Shown here one piece after another: positions 50,245 through 59,316 of a DNA stretch of 64,000 nucleotides (the first letter of the stretch is position 1; each line of letters starts with the position of its first letter). The position numbers and the translations under genes were made by a program. The notes beneath the pieces were generated by a model. The model saw nothing but the letters and a program-made list of their open reading frames with translations. It was not told the origin of the DNA and did no database searches. This DNA is from Caprimulgus europaeus. Lineage: Eukaryota; Chordata; Aves; Caprimulgiformes; Caprimulgidae. The stretch covers positions 28,442,295 through 28,506,294 of the forward strand of contig OU015524.1 of the NCBI GenBank assembly GCA_907165065.1. Direction: 5' to 3'.

Positions 50245-50708
50245 GCACATCCAAAAAAGAACAACCAAGCTGGTGAAGGGTCTGGAGCACAAATCTTATG
50301 AGAAGTGGCTGAGGGAACTGGAGTTGCTTAGTTTGGAGAAAAGGAGGCTGAAGGGAGACATTATCACTCTCTACAACTACCTGAAAGTAGGTTGCAACAA
50401 GGTGGGCATCAGTCATCAGTCTCTTCTGCCAAGCAACAAATGATAGGACAAGAAGAAATAGCCTCAAGTTGTGCCAGGGGAGGTTTAGGTTGGATATGAG
50501 GAAAGATACCTTCACTGAGAGGGTTGTCAAGCATGGGAACAGGCTACCCAGGGAATGGTGGGAGTCACCATCTCTGGACATATTTAAAAGACATATAATA
50601 TAGATGTGGTTCTTAGGGACATGGTTTAGTGGTGGACTTGGCAGCATTAGGTTTTTGGTTGGATTTGATGATCTTAAAATGTCTTTTCCAACTAAAACAA
50701 TTCTATGA
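50245..50708 (+). mobile_element. CR1 LINE, 5'-truncated, GATGATCTTAAA-tail subfamily
   Basis: The copy starts near 'gaacaaccaagctggtgaagg' and covers 'cttatgagaagtggctgagg' and 'gagaaaaggaggctgaaggg', 'ggggaggtttaggttggat', 'ggttgtcaagcatgggaaca' and 'ttggttggatttgatgatc'. It ends 'tcttttccaactaaaac' and 'aattctatga'. The tail (TTGATGATCTTAAA, CTTTTCCAAC) is clearly different from the TAGATGACCTTTAAAGG tail of the 25.9 and 53.9 kb copies, so it is another subfamily. The left part is open as ORF2 code up to a stop near 50441 (LEHKSYEKWLRELELLSLEK visible). No 5' half or catalytic region remains. Confidence 0.93.
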
Positions 50709-51332
50709 GCAGGACTTGACACCATGACCCTGCATGGTGCCCGCACACGCCCCTCAGCAGGCAGGCCCCAGAACTGGGCTGGCAGCAAGGGGAAGCTACA
50801 GCATCCAACTGTGTACAGACATGTACTCAGAATACACAAGGCAGAACAGTACAAAAGTATGTTTGCTTTGCATTGCAGCTTTCACTGGTGATGAGACGCT
50901 TGTGATAGGAGGGACGTACAAGACTCACTTCTAGTCTTCAGGAGGAGAAAGATAAGGAAAACTTGGGGAGGTGGTTGGGGAATAAAAATCTGTATCCAGA
51001 TAAAAATCTATTCTACCTGACACATTCAGTGTATTTAATACAAATTGTTTTCTGAAACTGATAGATAAGTAAACAAAAGAGAGGCATTTTAGGCACATAA
51101 AATGCAAATGCCTTATGTATGAAATGGCAGCAGGAAGACTTGTCTTCCATTTTTTTTGTGTACTTTGAGATTTACAGTGAAAGACACTGTAAAAAATGTA
51201 ATATTCTGTATACTTTGGCTGATTTAGTTCCAGTCTTCACTCCTATATGAAATGCACTTGCAAGAAAATCATGTTTGATTTCTAAGGAATGTAGGCTTTC
51301 CTACTAGTTTAATATTCTAAACATTTCTCATT
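50709..51332. other. Short unique spacer between CR1 copies
   Basis: No gene or repeat recognised. It separates a plus-strand and a minus-strand CR1 of different subfamilies. Confidence 0.6.
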
Positions 51333-52512
51333 GGATAACACAAGTTGGAAGGGACCCCAAGGTTTCTTGTCCAACTTCCCTGTTCAAAGTTAGCTTAGCT
51401 GTGAGGTCATACCAAGTTGCTCAGGGTTTTATCTAGCGTAGTCTTTACAACCTCCAAAGGCAGAAATTGCACAGCCACCCTGGGCATCTGCTCCAGTGCC
51501 TGACCATCTTTATGGGGGAAAAGGTTCCTCCTTATGTCCATTTCAATTTACACCCACTGTCACTCACCCTCCCACCATGCAGTGTTGTGCATAGCCTGGC
51601 TCCATCCTCTCAATAACCTCCCCCCAGGCTGCTGTTGGTCCCCAAAGCCACCTCTTCCCCGGGATAAGCAAGCTGAAATCCCTCAGCCTGTCCTTGCAGG
51701 TCAAGTGGTGGTGGCCTGTGCTGAAATCACTCTCATTTTTTGTACCATGGAGCCCAAACTGGTATGTAGTTCTTGGATGAGATCTAAGGAGTGCTGAACA
51801 GTGGACAATCACTTTCCTTGATCTGCTGATGATGTGCCTGGTGATACAGCACAGGATGCTGTTGGCCTCTTTTGCTACTAGGGTGCACTTCTGGCTCACA
51901 TCCCCCCCTCACACCTCAGGGTCCTCCCTGCAGAGCTGCTCCCTCCAGCCCCCAGCCTATATCCCTGACAGGGGCTCTTTCTTTCCATGAGCAGGACTTT
52001 GCATTTGTCCTTGCTGAACTTCATGAAGTTTCTGTGGGCCCATCCCTCCAGCCCCTTCTGTCTGGCAAGCCTGACTTCAAGCATGCTGTCTGGTCCTCTC
52101 AGTCTGGTGTCATCCACAAACCTGACAAGTGTATTGTGTCACCTACTTCAGGTTATTAATAAAGACTTTAAACAGGACAGGCCCCAGGGCAGATCCTCAC
52201 TGTGTTGCACTTGTCATTGGCATCCTGGCAGAGTATGACCCATTAACCACTACCCTCTGAGCCTAATCATACCACTAGTTACCCATCTAGATGTCCACCC
52301 TAGCTTGTATACAAGAGTACTGCAATACAGGGTTGTAAGCATTGCTAAAGTTGGTATTGATGACTACTCTCCTCTCATCCACAAATTTAGTCACTTCAAA
52401 GAAATGAATTAGGTTGATCAGTCATGATTTACTACTGGTACATTTAGACAGACTGGTCCCAATCACTTTCTCCTCCATGCACCCAGAGGTTTGCTCTAAA
52501 AACTGGAGGACT
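51333..52512 (-). mobile_element. CR1 LINE, longest copy of the window, about 1.2 kb
   Basis: The plus strand opens with 'acacaagttggaagggacccc' and 'tccaacttccctg', then runs through 'gttcctccttatgtcca', 'gatgctgttggcctcttttg' and 'catttgtccttgctgaac'. Next come 'tctggtgtcatccacaaacc' (reverse-transcriptase FVDD region) and 'taaacaggacaggcccc' (the LGP-LF block). 'cattaaccactaccctctgag', 'cattgctaaagttgg' and 'aggttgatcagtcatgattta' follow, and similarity fades after the 'ctccatgcacccagagg' block. These follow the reverse complement of CR1 ORF2 in order. Many small changes and several frameshifts mark it as the oldest clear copy here. The right edge is uncertain by about 30 bases. Confidence 0.92.
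51564..52120 (-). pseudogene. CR1 ORF2 reverse-transcriptase and C-terminal relic
   Basis: On the minus strand, FVDDT is encoded at about 52106-52120, the position of the catalytic F-x-D-D of reverse transcriptases. It leads into WAHRNFMKFSKDKCKVLL and then, after a frame change near 51895, into CTLVAKEANSILCCITR and SRSRKVIVH. The order matches CR1 ORF2. Frameshifts and lost segments (for example PHLEYC is degraded) show it is dead. The upstream LGP-LF block is still readable near 52170-52185. Confidence 0.8.
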
Positions 52513-53475
52513 GCTACAGCTTCATCTGAGTGGAAGCCCCTGCAGTGTCAGGGTAGTTGCTCTGGCCAGTGCTGGGCATGATGCCCAGAGCAGCTGCTGA
52601 GGCAGCTGATACAGTCTTTGACAGTATTCTGCACCCCTTCCCTGTGTCCTGAGCAAACATCTATGTAAATTACTACTTCTGAGAACTACACCCACACTCT
52701 GGCCCAAGTACTAGTGAAACAGGTACATGACCCTCCCTAATCAGGAATCAGCCTTTCCCAATGGTACCCGAGATGGTATACCCAATGGTATCCAGAGATA
52801 CCAGAAGACCTCAAAGCAGAACTGGGCACTGCAACACCAACACAGAACATCAGCATCCCAGACTCACTCACTGCACATCCCCTCTTTGCTGCCCGTACGT
52901 GCTGCAATCTTAAGGAGCACTCAGCACCAAAAGTTCTGAAACTGTCATCTGTTGGGGATACAGTGCTGCCACCTGCCCTGGGACCCACTCCTCCAGAAAA
53001 GAGGACACGGACCTCCAAGTAACAGCTCTGTACCACACCACTGTGTAAGAAAAGGGGACACACTGTCCCAGACAAGTACAGCAGCCACCAGCTGCTGTGG
53101 CAACAGCCTATCCCAAGGGGCCTTTTGACTCTTATGAGCCATTTTGTGATCCTGGGCACATCTCAAGTTGTCTTATGACCACTAGTCTGCCCAAACCAAG
53201 CCTAAACATTCCCTTCCTAGTCTCCAGTTCCACACTGTGTTACGGGAGACACGTTCCCACTATGTCCTATTCCAAACATGGCTATTGCTCTTCCAGAACA
53301 ATATTTTCAATTTCCAAAGAGTTTCTGGGCAACCACCAAGACCTCACTAAAACCAAGACCCTTAGTGGAGAGACCGTCAGTTTTCTTTTTGTACACAATG
53401 CCTCTCAGCAGAGCGCTGGTCCAGGATAGGGCTGCCAACATCCTGCAGTAAGGCAAGTGAACACTTGGGACCTTA
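52513..53475. other. Unassigned DNA between CR1 copies
   Basis: Moderately GC-rich and not recognised. Open frames exist on both strands (140 codons minus at 52737-53159, 110 codons plus at 53097-53429) but overlap and show no domain. The position between two CR1 insertions makes an unrecognised repeat (for example an old LTR) possible. I found no TG...CA ends or target-site duplication. Confidence 0.4.
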
Positions 53476-53917
53476 TGGCCATAAAAGTGATCAGAGGGAT
53501 GGAATATCTCTTGTAAAGAAAGGCTGAGAAAGTTGGGATTGTTCAGCTTGTAGAAAGGAAGGCTCTGGGGACACCTTATTGCAGCCTTTCAATACTTAAA
53601 GGGGGCCTATAAGAAAGATAGCGACAAATGTTTTAGCAGCATCTGTAGCAACAGAACAAGGGGCAATGGTTTTAAACTAAAAGAGGGCAGATTTAGACTA
53701 GATATAAGGGAAGAAGTTTTTTATTATGAGGGTGGTGAAACACTGGAACAGGTTACCCAGAGAGGTGGAAGAAGCCCCATCCCTAGAAACATTCCAGATC
53801 AGGCTGGACGGGGCTCTGAGCAACCTGATCTAGTTGAAGATGTTTCTGCTCACTGCACAGGGGGTGGATTAGATGACCTTTAAAGGTCCCTTCCAACCCA
53901 AACCATGTTATGAATCT
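53476..53917 (+). mobile_element. CR1 LINE, 5'-truncated
   Basis: It begins 'ggccataaaagtgatcagagg' and passes through 'gttgggattgttcagcttg' and 'gaaggctctggggaca', 'aggggcaatggttttaaact', 'ggaacaggttacccagagag' and 'gagcaacctgatctagttga'. It ends with 'gatgacctttaaagg', 'cccttccaacccaaacc' and 'atgttatgaatct'. About 440 bases, covering only the end of ORF2 and the 3' tail. Frameshifts break the coding frame. Same tail type as the 25 kb copy, which it overlaps from 'atgatcagaggg' onwards. Confidence 0.94.
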
Positions 53918-55806
53918 GTGACTTAGCAAGGAGACGTCTATCAGAAAAACACGGTCCATTCAAGCAGCTAGGCAAAAAGACTAGGTGAAAAGGGAGAGGG
54001 GAAAAAGGGTTCATCACCCAGCTATGCCAAGTTGAATAAAAACAATAAAAGGGGTAAAAAAAAAAATTTTAATTGCCCTGGGACTTGGTAAACAAGTAGT
54101 TGATTTTGAGTCTGGGAGTTAAGGCCAACACAACAGCTGGCCTTCAGAAGGAATTTACTAAAATAGCAACTTGTAATTAACACAAGGTCATCACTAAAAA
54201 TTACCAGACCAATTTGTTGTTAAATAGCTTCCTCCAGGGAATGTGTCCCTGTTGGAGTGCAAGCTACTGCATTGTGTCCATGAAGACATACAACCCAGGC
54301 AAGTGCCACGTTTCCCCGAGAAGACAGGGTCACCATACAGGGTTCCTCGTAACCCCACATCTATTCATGCCCATACCCCTCTCTCTCCTCACTGCCCTGA
54401 AGATCAATGTGGCTTTCTGTCCCCTTGCTACAACACCCACAGCATCCAAGCCTGCTAGTGGTCTGTGTCGAGGCTGACAGCAATGAGCCAACACTTGTAG
54501 AAGAAAGTTGTGCAACAGCTTTTGGGCCAGCTCCACCTGTATTCATTCCCTTTGCTTACACTCACCCAGGCATTGCAGCCACATAAAGAGACCATAACAG
54601 CTGTATCCCTTGCACAGGTCCCTCCACAAGGCACTTCCCCCTGAAGATCAAGGCCTTCCCAAACAACCTGGTCCATGTGTCATTTTGTTCTGGAAACCTG
54701 CCTCTTGGGTGAACTCCACATAAATGGAGTTTCAAGCAGACAATTTCTTAGGCAAGGGAGTTTCTATACTCCCTTCAGGTACACAAAATTTTTCACCCAG
54801 TTTTATGCAGAGGGCTGGGGTGGCATATCTAGGTGAGTGCTACTACTTCCCACGCTCATCCCTGCTCTTCCTTTGCTTAGGAGAACACACCTCACTCTCC
54901 ATATCCTGGCTGCTTGCCTAAACCTTCCCAACCTCACCCTTGGTTTCAATGCACAAACTAAAACATCCACTTTGTCACTTATTTTCCAGAATTTGGAGGA
55001 ACCCTCCTGTGAAGTGAGCCAGCAAAAACACTTCTTTATCTGCCCCAAGGACAGAGGCGGCTTGTGCTGATAAACACCCTTTGCCTTTCACTGTCATTCT
55101 TCCACACTTTGCCTGAAGAGATTTCCAGCCCTCACAGCAGTGGTAGGCAGACTTTACAAGAAAGCAATTGCAGAGGCTGTTCCTATTACCAGGAAGCAAA
55201 TAGATGCTGAGAGACTTGATCACCATTCCTTCATGCTGCATTGCTTCAGAGGCAGGATAACAGCTTCTGCAGGTGGTTGCTAGGTGACTTCTGCTCCTGC
55301 TGGAAGACATGGCAGGACCAGTACCTGCTGCTCAGCCTGACCAAGCGGTCTACCTGATGGCAGGATAACAACAGAGGGAAGGCAGGGAAACAGACCAAGC
55401 ACTGTGGAGACAACTGGAGAGGTTTCATCCTGTCAACTGGGGATAAGTCTTACCTCCAGGCCCCTACCAAGACTTTCACAATACAAAGGAGCATGTTAAC
55501 ACAGCTATAAAGCTAAGCAAAAATAAGAGGGGGAAGTACCAGATGAAATGAAATCCAGAGTCCATCTGTATACCAGCAGTAGTTAGCCTAGTAATCATCT
55601 TCTCAGCCTTGCCTCAGCATCTACCAGTACAACCATATATCAAGGTACAGGCTCCTTACCTCTGTACACCCTTATGCACAACAGAACAAATAACAGATAA
55701 TTTCATATCACTTAAATACCAGCTTCACTTATGTCTTATCTGACTTCTTCCCCATGCTTCACTTAAATGTATTCAAAAAAGGAACAGGATTGGCAGTTCA
55801 GAAGTA

Positions 55807-55828
55807 AAAATAAATAAATAAATAAAAT
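55807..55828. repeat. (AAAT)n microsatellite
   Basis: About five tetranucleotide units of AAAT/TAAA. A plausible length-variable marker. Confidence 0.8.
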
Positions 55829-57997
55829 AGTCTTTTATGGTAAAACAATTAATGTGTACATTGGGGTAGGCATGAGGAACTCTGCTACTCAAGACCAGAT
55901 CCTGCCTTGTAACTTTTCTTAAGGAAGTGAGTGGACTTGCCAAGGCCTTTGACTCCAGGGCAGCAGAGTTATATATTTTCCAGTTTTGCAACATACTTCA
56001 CTTTAGGGATAAATAAGCTCCTTTTTCAGTCTTCATTCAACATGCAAAACACCTCACAGTGATCTTGCTAAACAGTTCTTCATGGGGCAAGCAAATAAGT
56101 GATTCTTTTTATCCTTTCTGAAAATTTCATATTCTTGAATCTCTTACAAGTCTGGGAAGGTGGAACTCATTCGTAAATAAGGCCCTGGGAAACACACATG
56201 GCCACGGTTTAGCAGGACCACAGACCTGAATGAGCTCTTTCATTTTCAGCATGTCTGGCAACTTGGGTTAAAGAGCAAACGGTGGTTTTGACAGAATATT
56301 TCAAACAGAGAGCAACCAGAGTACTACAGTTACCTTTACCTAAAAGAGACTCATACAATAATAATAACTGATTTTTCAAAGCATTCCTCTCCATACCTCC
56401 TAAAGTAAGCAAAGGTGCTTCAAAAACACTGGTAGCAGCGGTATAATTTAGTTTGGCTAAATGTAAAGTTGAAAATAAGTGGGGGAAAAAAAGAAAAAGG
56501 TTTGTAACAGAAGCAGCAGAACAGAATTCACATGTAAATTTGTAGATTTATGACCTTTATGATGAGCCCTTTGTACGTTCATAGAAATCATCAGGCCATC
56601 ATTGGGTGTTTGGCCACAAGAATTCAATTATAGCATTGGTGCCTACATTTGGAAAAATTTATAAGCAAGAAAGATGTAAAGTGATAAAATATTTCAGACT
56701 GCACATAAAGCTGTCTGATCTCATCCTGTAAGCACACTGATGGTAAGCCCACAGAAGGCAGTGACAGATTCAGGAGGGTTCAGGGCACAACACCAGCGAA
56801 AACCACCACCAAGCGCCAAATGCCCAATAAAAGGTTTCCAGATGCAAACTGTGATGATTCCCACCCTTCAAGGAACATCTTGGAGCATCATTTGGAGAAC
56901 GGAGTCTCCTTAATTTAAGGATGGACCAAATTAAAACTGACCTCAAAGAACTTGGAAATGAAGCTCACAGAGTAAGAGCTACAAGTCAACCCACCTGCCC
57001 TGCACTTCTGAACAAAAAGAAATAGTATTTCTTGAAAATTATTAATATAAGTTGCAGCATGAAGTTGTTAAAACACCAGCCTCAAGTTAATGATTGGTTT
57101 AGAGATTTTCTTCTTTGTAGGATCATATTATATACTCCTCTTCAGGGAATATTTTCATCCTAGTTTCAACCATATCTCTACAATTAAAAAAAAATTATTG
57201 CACAGTATATTCAAGGTCAGCTGTTTAAACTGCTATATATCTAACTGAAGCTTAAATAGGAAGTAAAGGAGAAAAATTGAGGTGAATTTAACTTTTTCTG
57301 GCCATCTCAGGTAATTTTTCCCATAATGTCAAAGCTAGAGAAAACTATTAATAAATTTAGCACCAATGTCCTGTCATAACTGTTTATTCTGGCCAGATAA
57401 AACCACATTTGGTGGAAAAACATTGATTTCCTTTCAGCATCGCAGCCTGGAACAGCAAAAGCTTTGTTTATAAAAAAATCCAAATAGCTTTTTCTCTCCA
57501 ACCTGCCCAGTTGGCTTACATATAACAACTCTTGCTGTAGGGGACAGAATGAACATTTACACTCTGAATTGCAGACCATCCAATTTCTGCAACTAAGCTA
57601 CATCTCAAAAAGCTTGACTTATACTGGATAAAGATTATCAAGGCTTCAGTGTCCTTCTTCCTTCTAACATGAACTCAGTAGATTACTGAATTTAAGATAA
57701 TATATTTACTCTATTTATGGGAAGATCCTTTTATAAGACAGCTCAGAAAAACAGTTGTTTTGTTCAAAAGGCAATCTATGTACAAGAGAGCCACTGGAGT
57801 TGGGGCAAGACCAGCTGCCAGGCATCTGGCAGGTTTGTCAGCATTGGCACACATGCTGGATATCTGGCAGTTAGCTTTTGCATCTGTTAGTTTCAACAAC
57901 AGCCATAGCTACATCAAAAGCCACAAAGGCATGTCCTGGTTATTTTTCATGGTGTCTGCATTGATCTAACACATTCTAGGTTCACTGCCCAGTTTTT

Positions 57998-58053
57998 TTG
58001 TTGTTGTTTTGTGGGTTTGTTTCCATCCCCCCCACCTCCCCCCCAAAAAAAAA
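57998..58053. repeat. T/GTT-rich to C-rich to A9 composite tract; G-quadruplex pattern on minus strand
   Basis: GTT and GTTT units are followed by C7 (58027-58033), ACCT, C7 (58038-58044) and A9 (58045-58053). The minus strand reads A/G-rich: G7-AGGT-G7, enough for a G-quadruplex. The arrangement repeats that of 43996-44086, 14 kb away. Confidence 0.75.
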
Positions 58054-58127
58054 GAAAGTGTGAAATAAGAGGGCAAGCACTGGCTGACACAACTGGAAGA
58101 GAACCACCATTAATATACCAGGGCTTT

Positions 58128-58162
58128 GTATATACATGCATATATATATACATATATTTATT
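58128..58162. repeat. (TA)n / CATATA microsatellite
   Basis: Alternating TA with CA interruptions over about 35 bases; self-complementary and likely to vary in length. Confidence 0.75.
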
Positions 58163-58327
58163 TGTCAAGGTTTTCTAGACACTAGAATGACTGTCTCACA
58201 GAGGCAGTGCTCCATACCACCTTCTCTTGTCACACTGTCCACCAACAATAAATAAACCACATTAAAAAATAAGACAAACATTTTCTTTTAATGTAATTCC
58301 ATGCATTTTAGCATGTCAACTTTTTGA

Positions 58328-58333
58328 TTTATT
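58328..58333 (-). promoter_or_regulatory. Possible polyadenylation signal AATAAA for the candidate exon
   Basis: AATAAA on the minus strand, about 180 bases after the candidate stop codon at 58513-58515; ATTAAA follows at 58287-58292. These hexamers are frequent in AT-rich DNA, so they only matter if the exon is real. Confidence 0.2.
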
Positions 58334-58512
58334 TCGGGCAATGTTACCCTCTATTGGTGTTTAATAGACCTGTAGGCTTAGTGCTGTGATAAACATTGCT
58401 GGCTAGCCTAAGACCACTAGCTCTCTTCCCTGAATACCCAGAAGTAAAGCGAACACTTCACTAAAAACAGGAAACCACATTTTAGCAAATCTAAAGCCTA
58501 GTTTTGTGAGCA

Positions 58513-58740
58513 TCACAAGGGCAGTATAAGATCATCCCGATCCTGAATGTACAGGCTCACCCTGTCCGACTGCTCACCCCACATTGAGACCAGCATGAAC
58601 AAGGAGGAGACCACACAACAAACTAGAATTAGGAAGCTAATCCCAGCAAAAGCTAAGTATTTGGGCTGTATTTGTTGAGCTGGTTCATTTGGATCATTTT
58701 CCCAAGCTGGCTTCCAGTTTGTCTGTGCCGGCACACACTG
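58513..58740 (-). CDS. Candidate last exon of a single-pass membrane protein (unidentified)
   Basis: Read on the minus strand, a pyrimidine-rich tract (CAGCTTTTCCCTGCCC...) ends in ACACCCCCAG and is followed by an open frame of 75 codons to a TGA. The frame begins C-V-P-A-Q-T-N-W, has a polar acidic part (WENDPNEPAQQ), then a hydrophobic stretch of about 25 residues, YLAFAGISFLILVCCVVSS and on, and ends in a polar tail finishing DRDDLILPL. This is the layout of a type I membrane protein end: juxtamembrane linker, one transmembrane helix, short cytoplasmic tail. Downstream on the same strand, AATAAA lies at 58328-58333 and ATTAAA at 58287-58292, giving a short 3' UTR. I do not recognise the family and found no convincing upstream exon. 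The frame uses no ATG start, as expected of an internal or last exon. Chance is a real alternative. Confidence 0.22.
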   Translation of the reverse strand, partial: QCVPAQTNWKPAWENDPNEPAQQIQPKYLAFAGISFLILVCCVVSSLFMLVSMWGEQSDRVSLYIQDRDDLILPL

Positions 58741-59262
58741 GGGGTGTGTTTAGGGCAGGGAAAAGCTGGGGCTGCTTCTGGCAGCGGGTGCAGCTCAGGT
58801 GCCGAAGCAAAGACAGAACAGAACAACCAATGTTGTGAGGGGGACATTTAGTCCTGTGGGCTTTGCAGAGGTGCTAGGGCCTCTGAGCCTGCCAGCATCT
58901 CCCCACTAGCACTTGCTGGTAGCTTTAAATTGTGCAGTGACCCTACTTGTATCTCATTCCAAGAGGAAAGTAGTGACATGACTCAAGTCACACCAGCTGC
59001 ACCTCTCGGCCGCTGGTGGCTGCCCATTTTCACTAGGGCAAATTCCAAGTTCACTACTTTGGTGTTTGTGTTCAGGCGCTCTTAGACTGAATAGTCTTCA
59101 TGCTGCAAATGTTGTTACAGCTTGAACAGATCAAATCAAACTGGGTAGGTTGTGAGCTGAGGCTGAGATTACCTTCTCATCAAGACAAGGTTTTGCACTG
59201 CTTATCTTTTGCACAAGCTTTGTGTGTAGAAGAGACCTCACCAGCAGATCTGGGCAGGAGTT

Positions 59263-59316
59263 GTCCCTCTACCCCCACCAGATGTGCAGTGTGGGTAGAG
59301 GGACATGTGCAGTGTG
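59263..59316. repeat. Nested inverted and direct repeat cluster
   Basis: GTCCCTCTACCC (59263-59274) and GGGTAGAGGGAC (59293-59304) are perfect reverse complements with an 18-base spacer. In addition ATGTGCAGTGTG occurs twice in direct orientation (59282-59293 and 59305-59316), one copy in the spacer and one just after the right arm. The whole unit is compact and of mixed composition, so chance is less likely than for AT-only hairpins. Function unknown. Confidence 0.88.

Noticed and set aside
50174-50854. 226-codon minus-strand frame, the longest in the window
   Set aside because: Most of it is antisense to the CR1 copy at 50245-50708, so it is a by-product of the transposon sequence.
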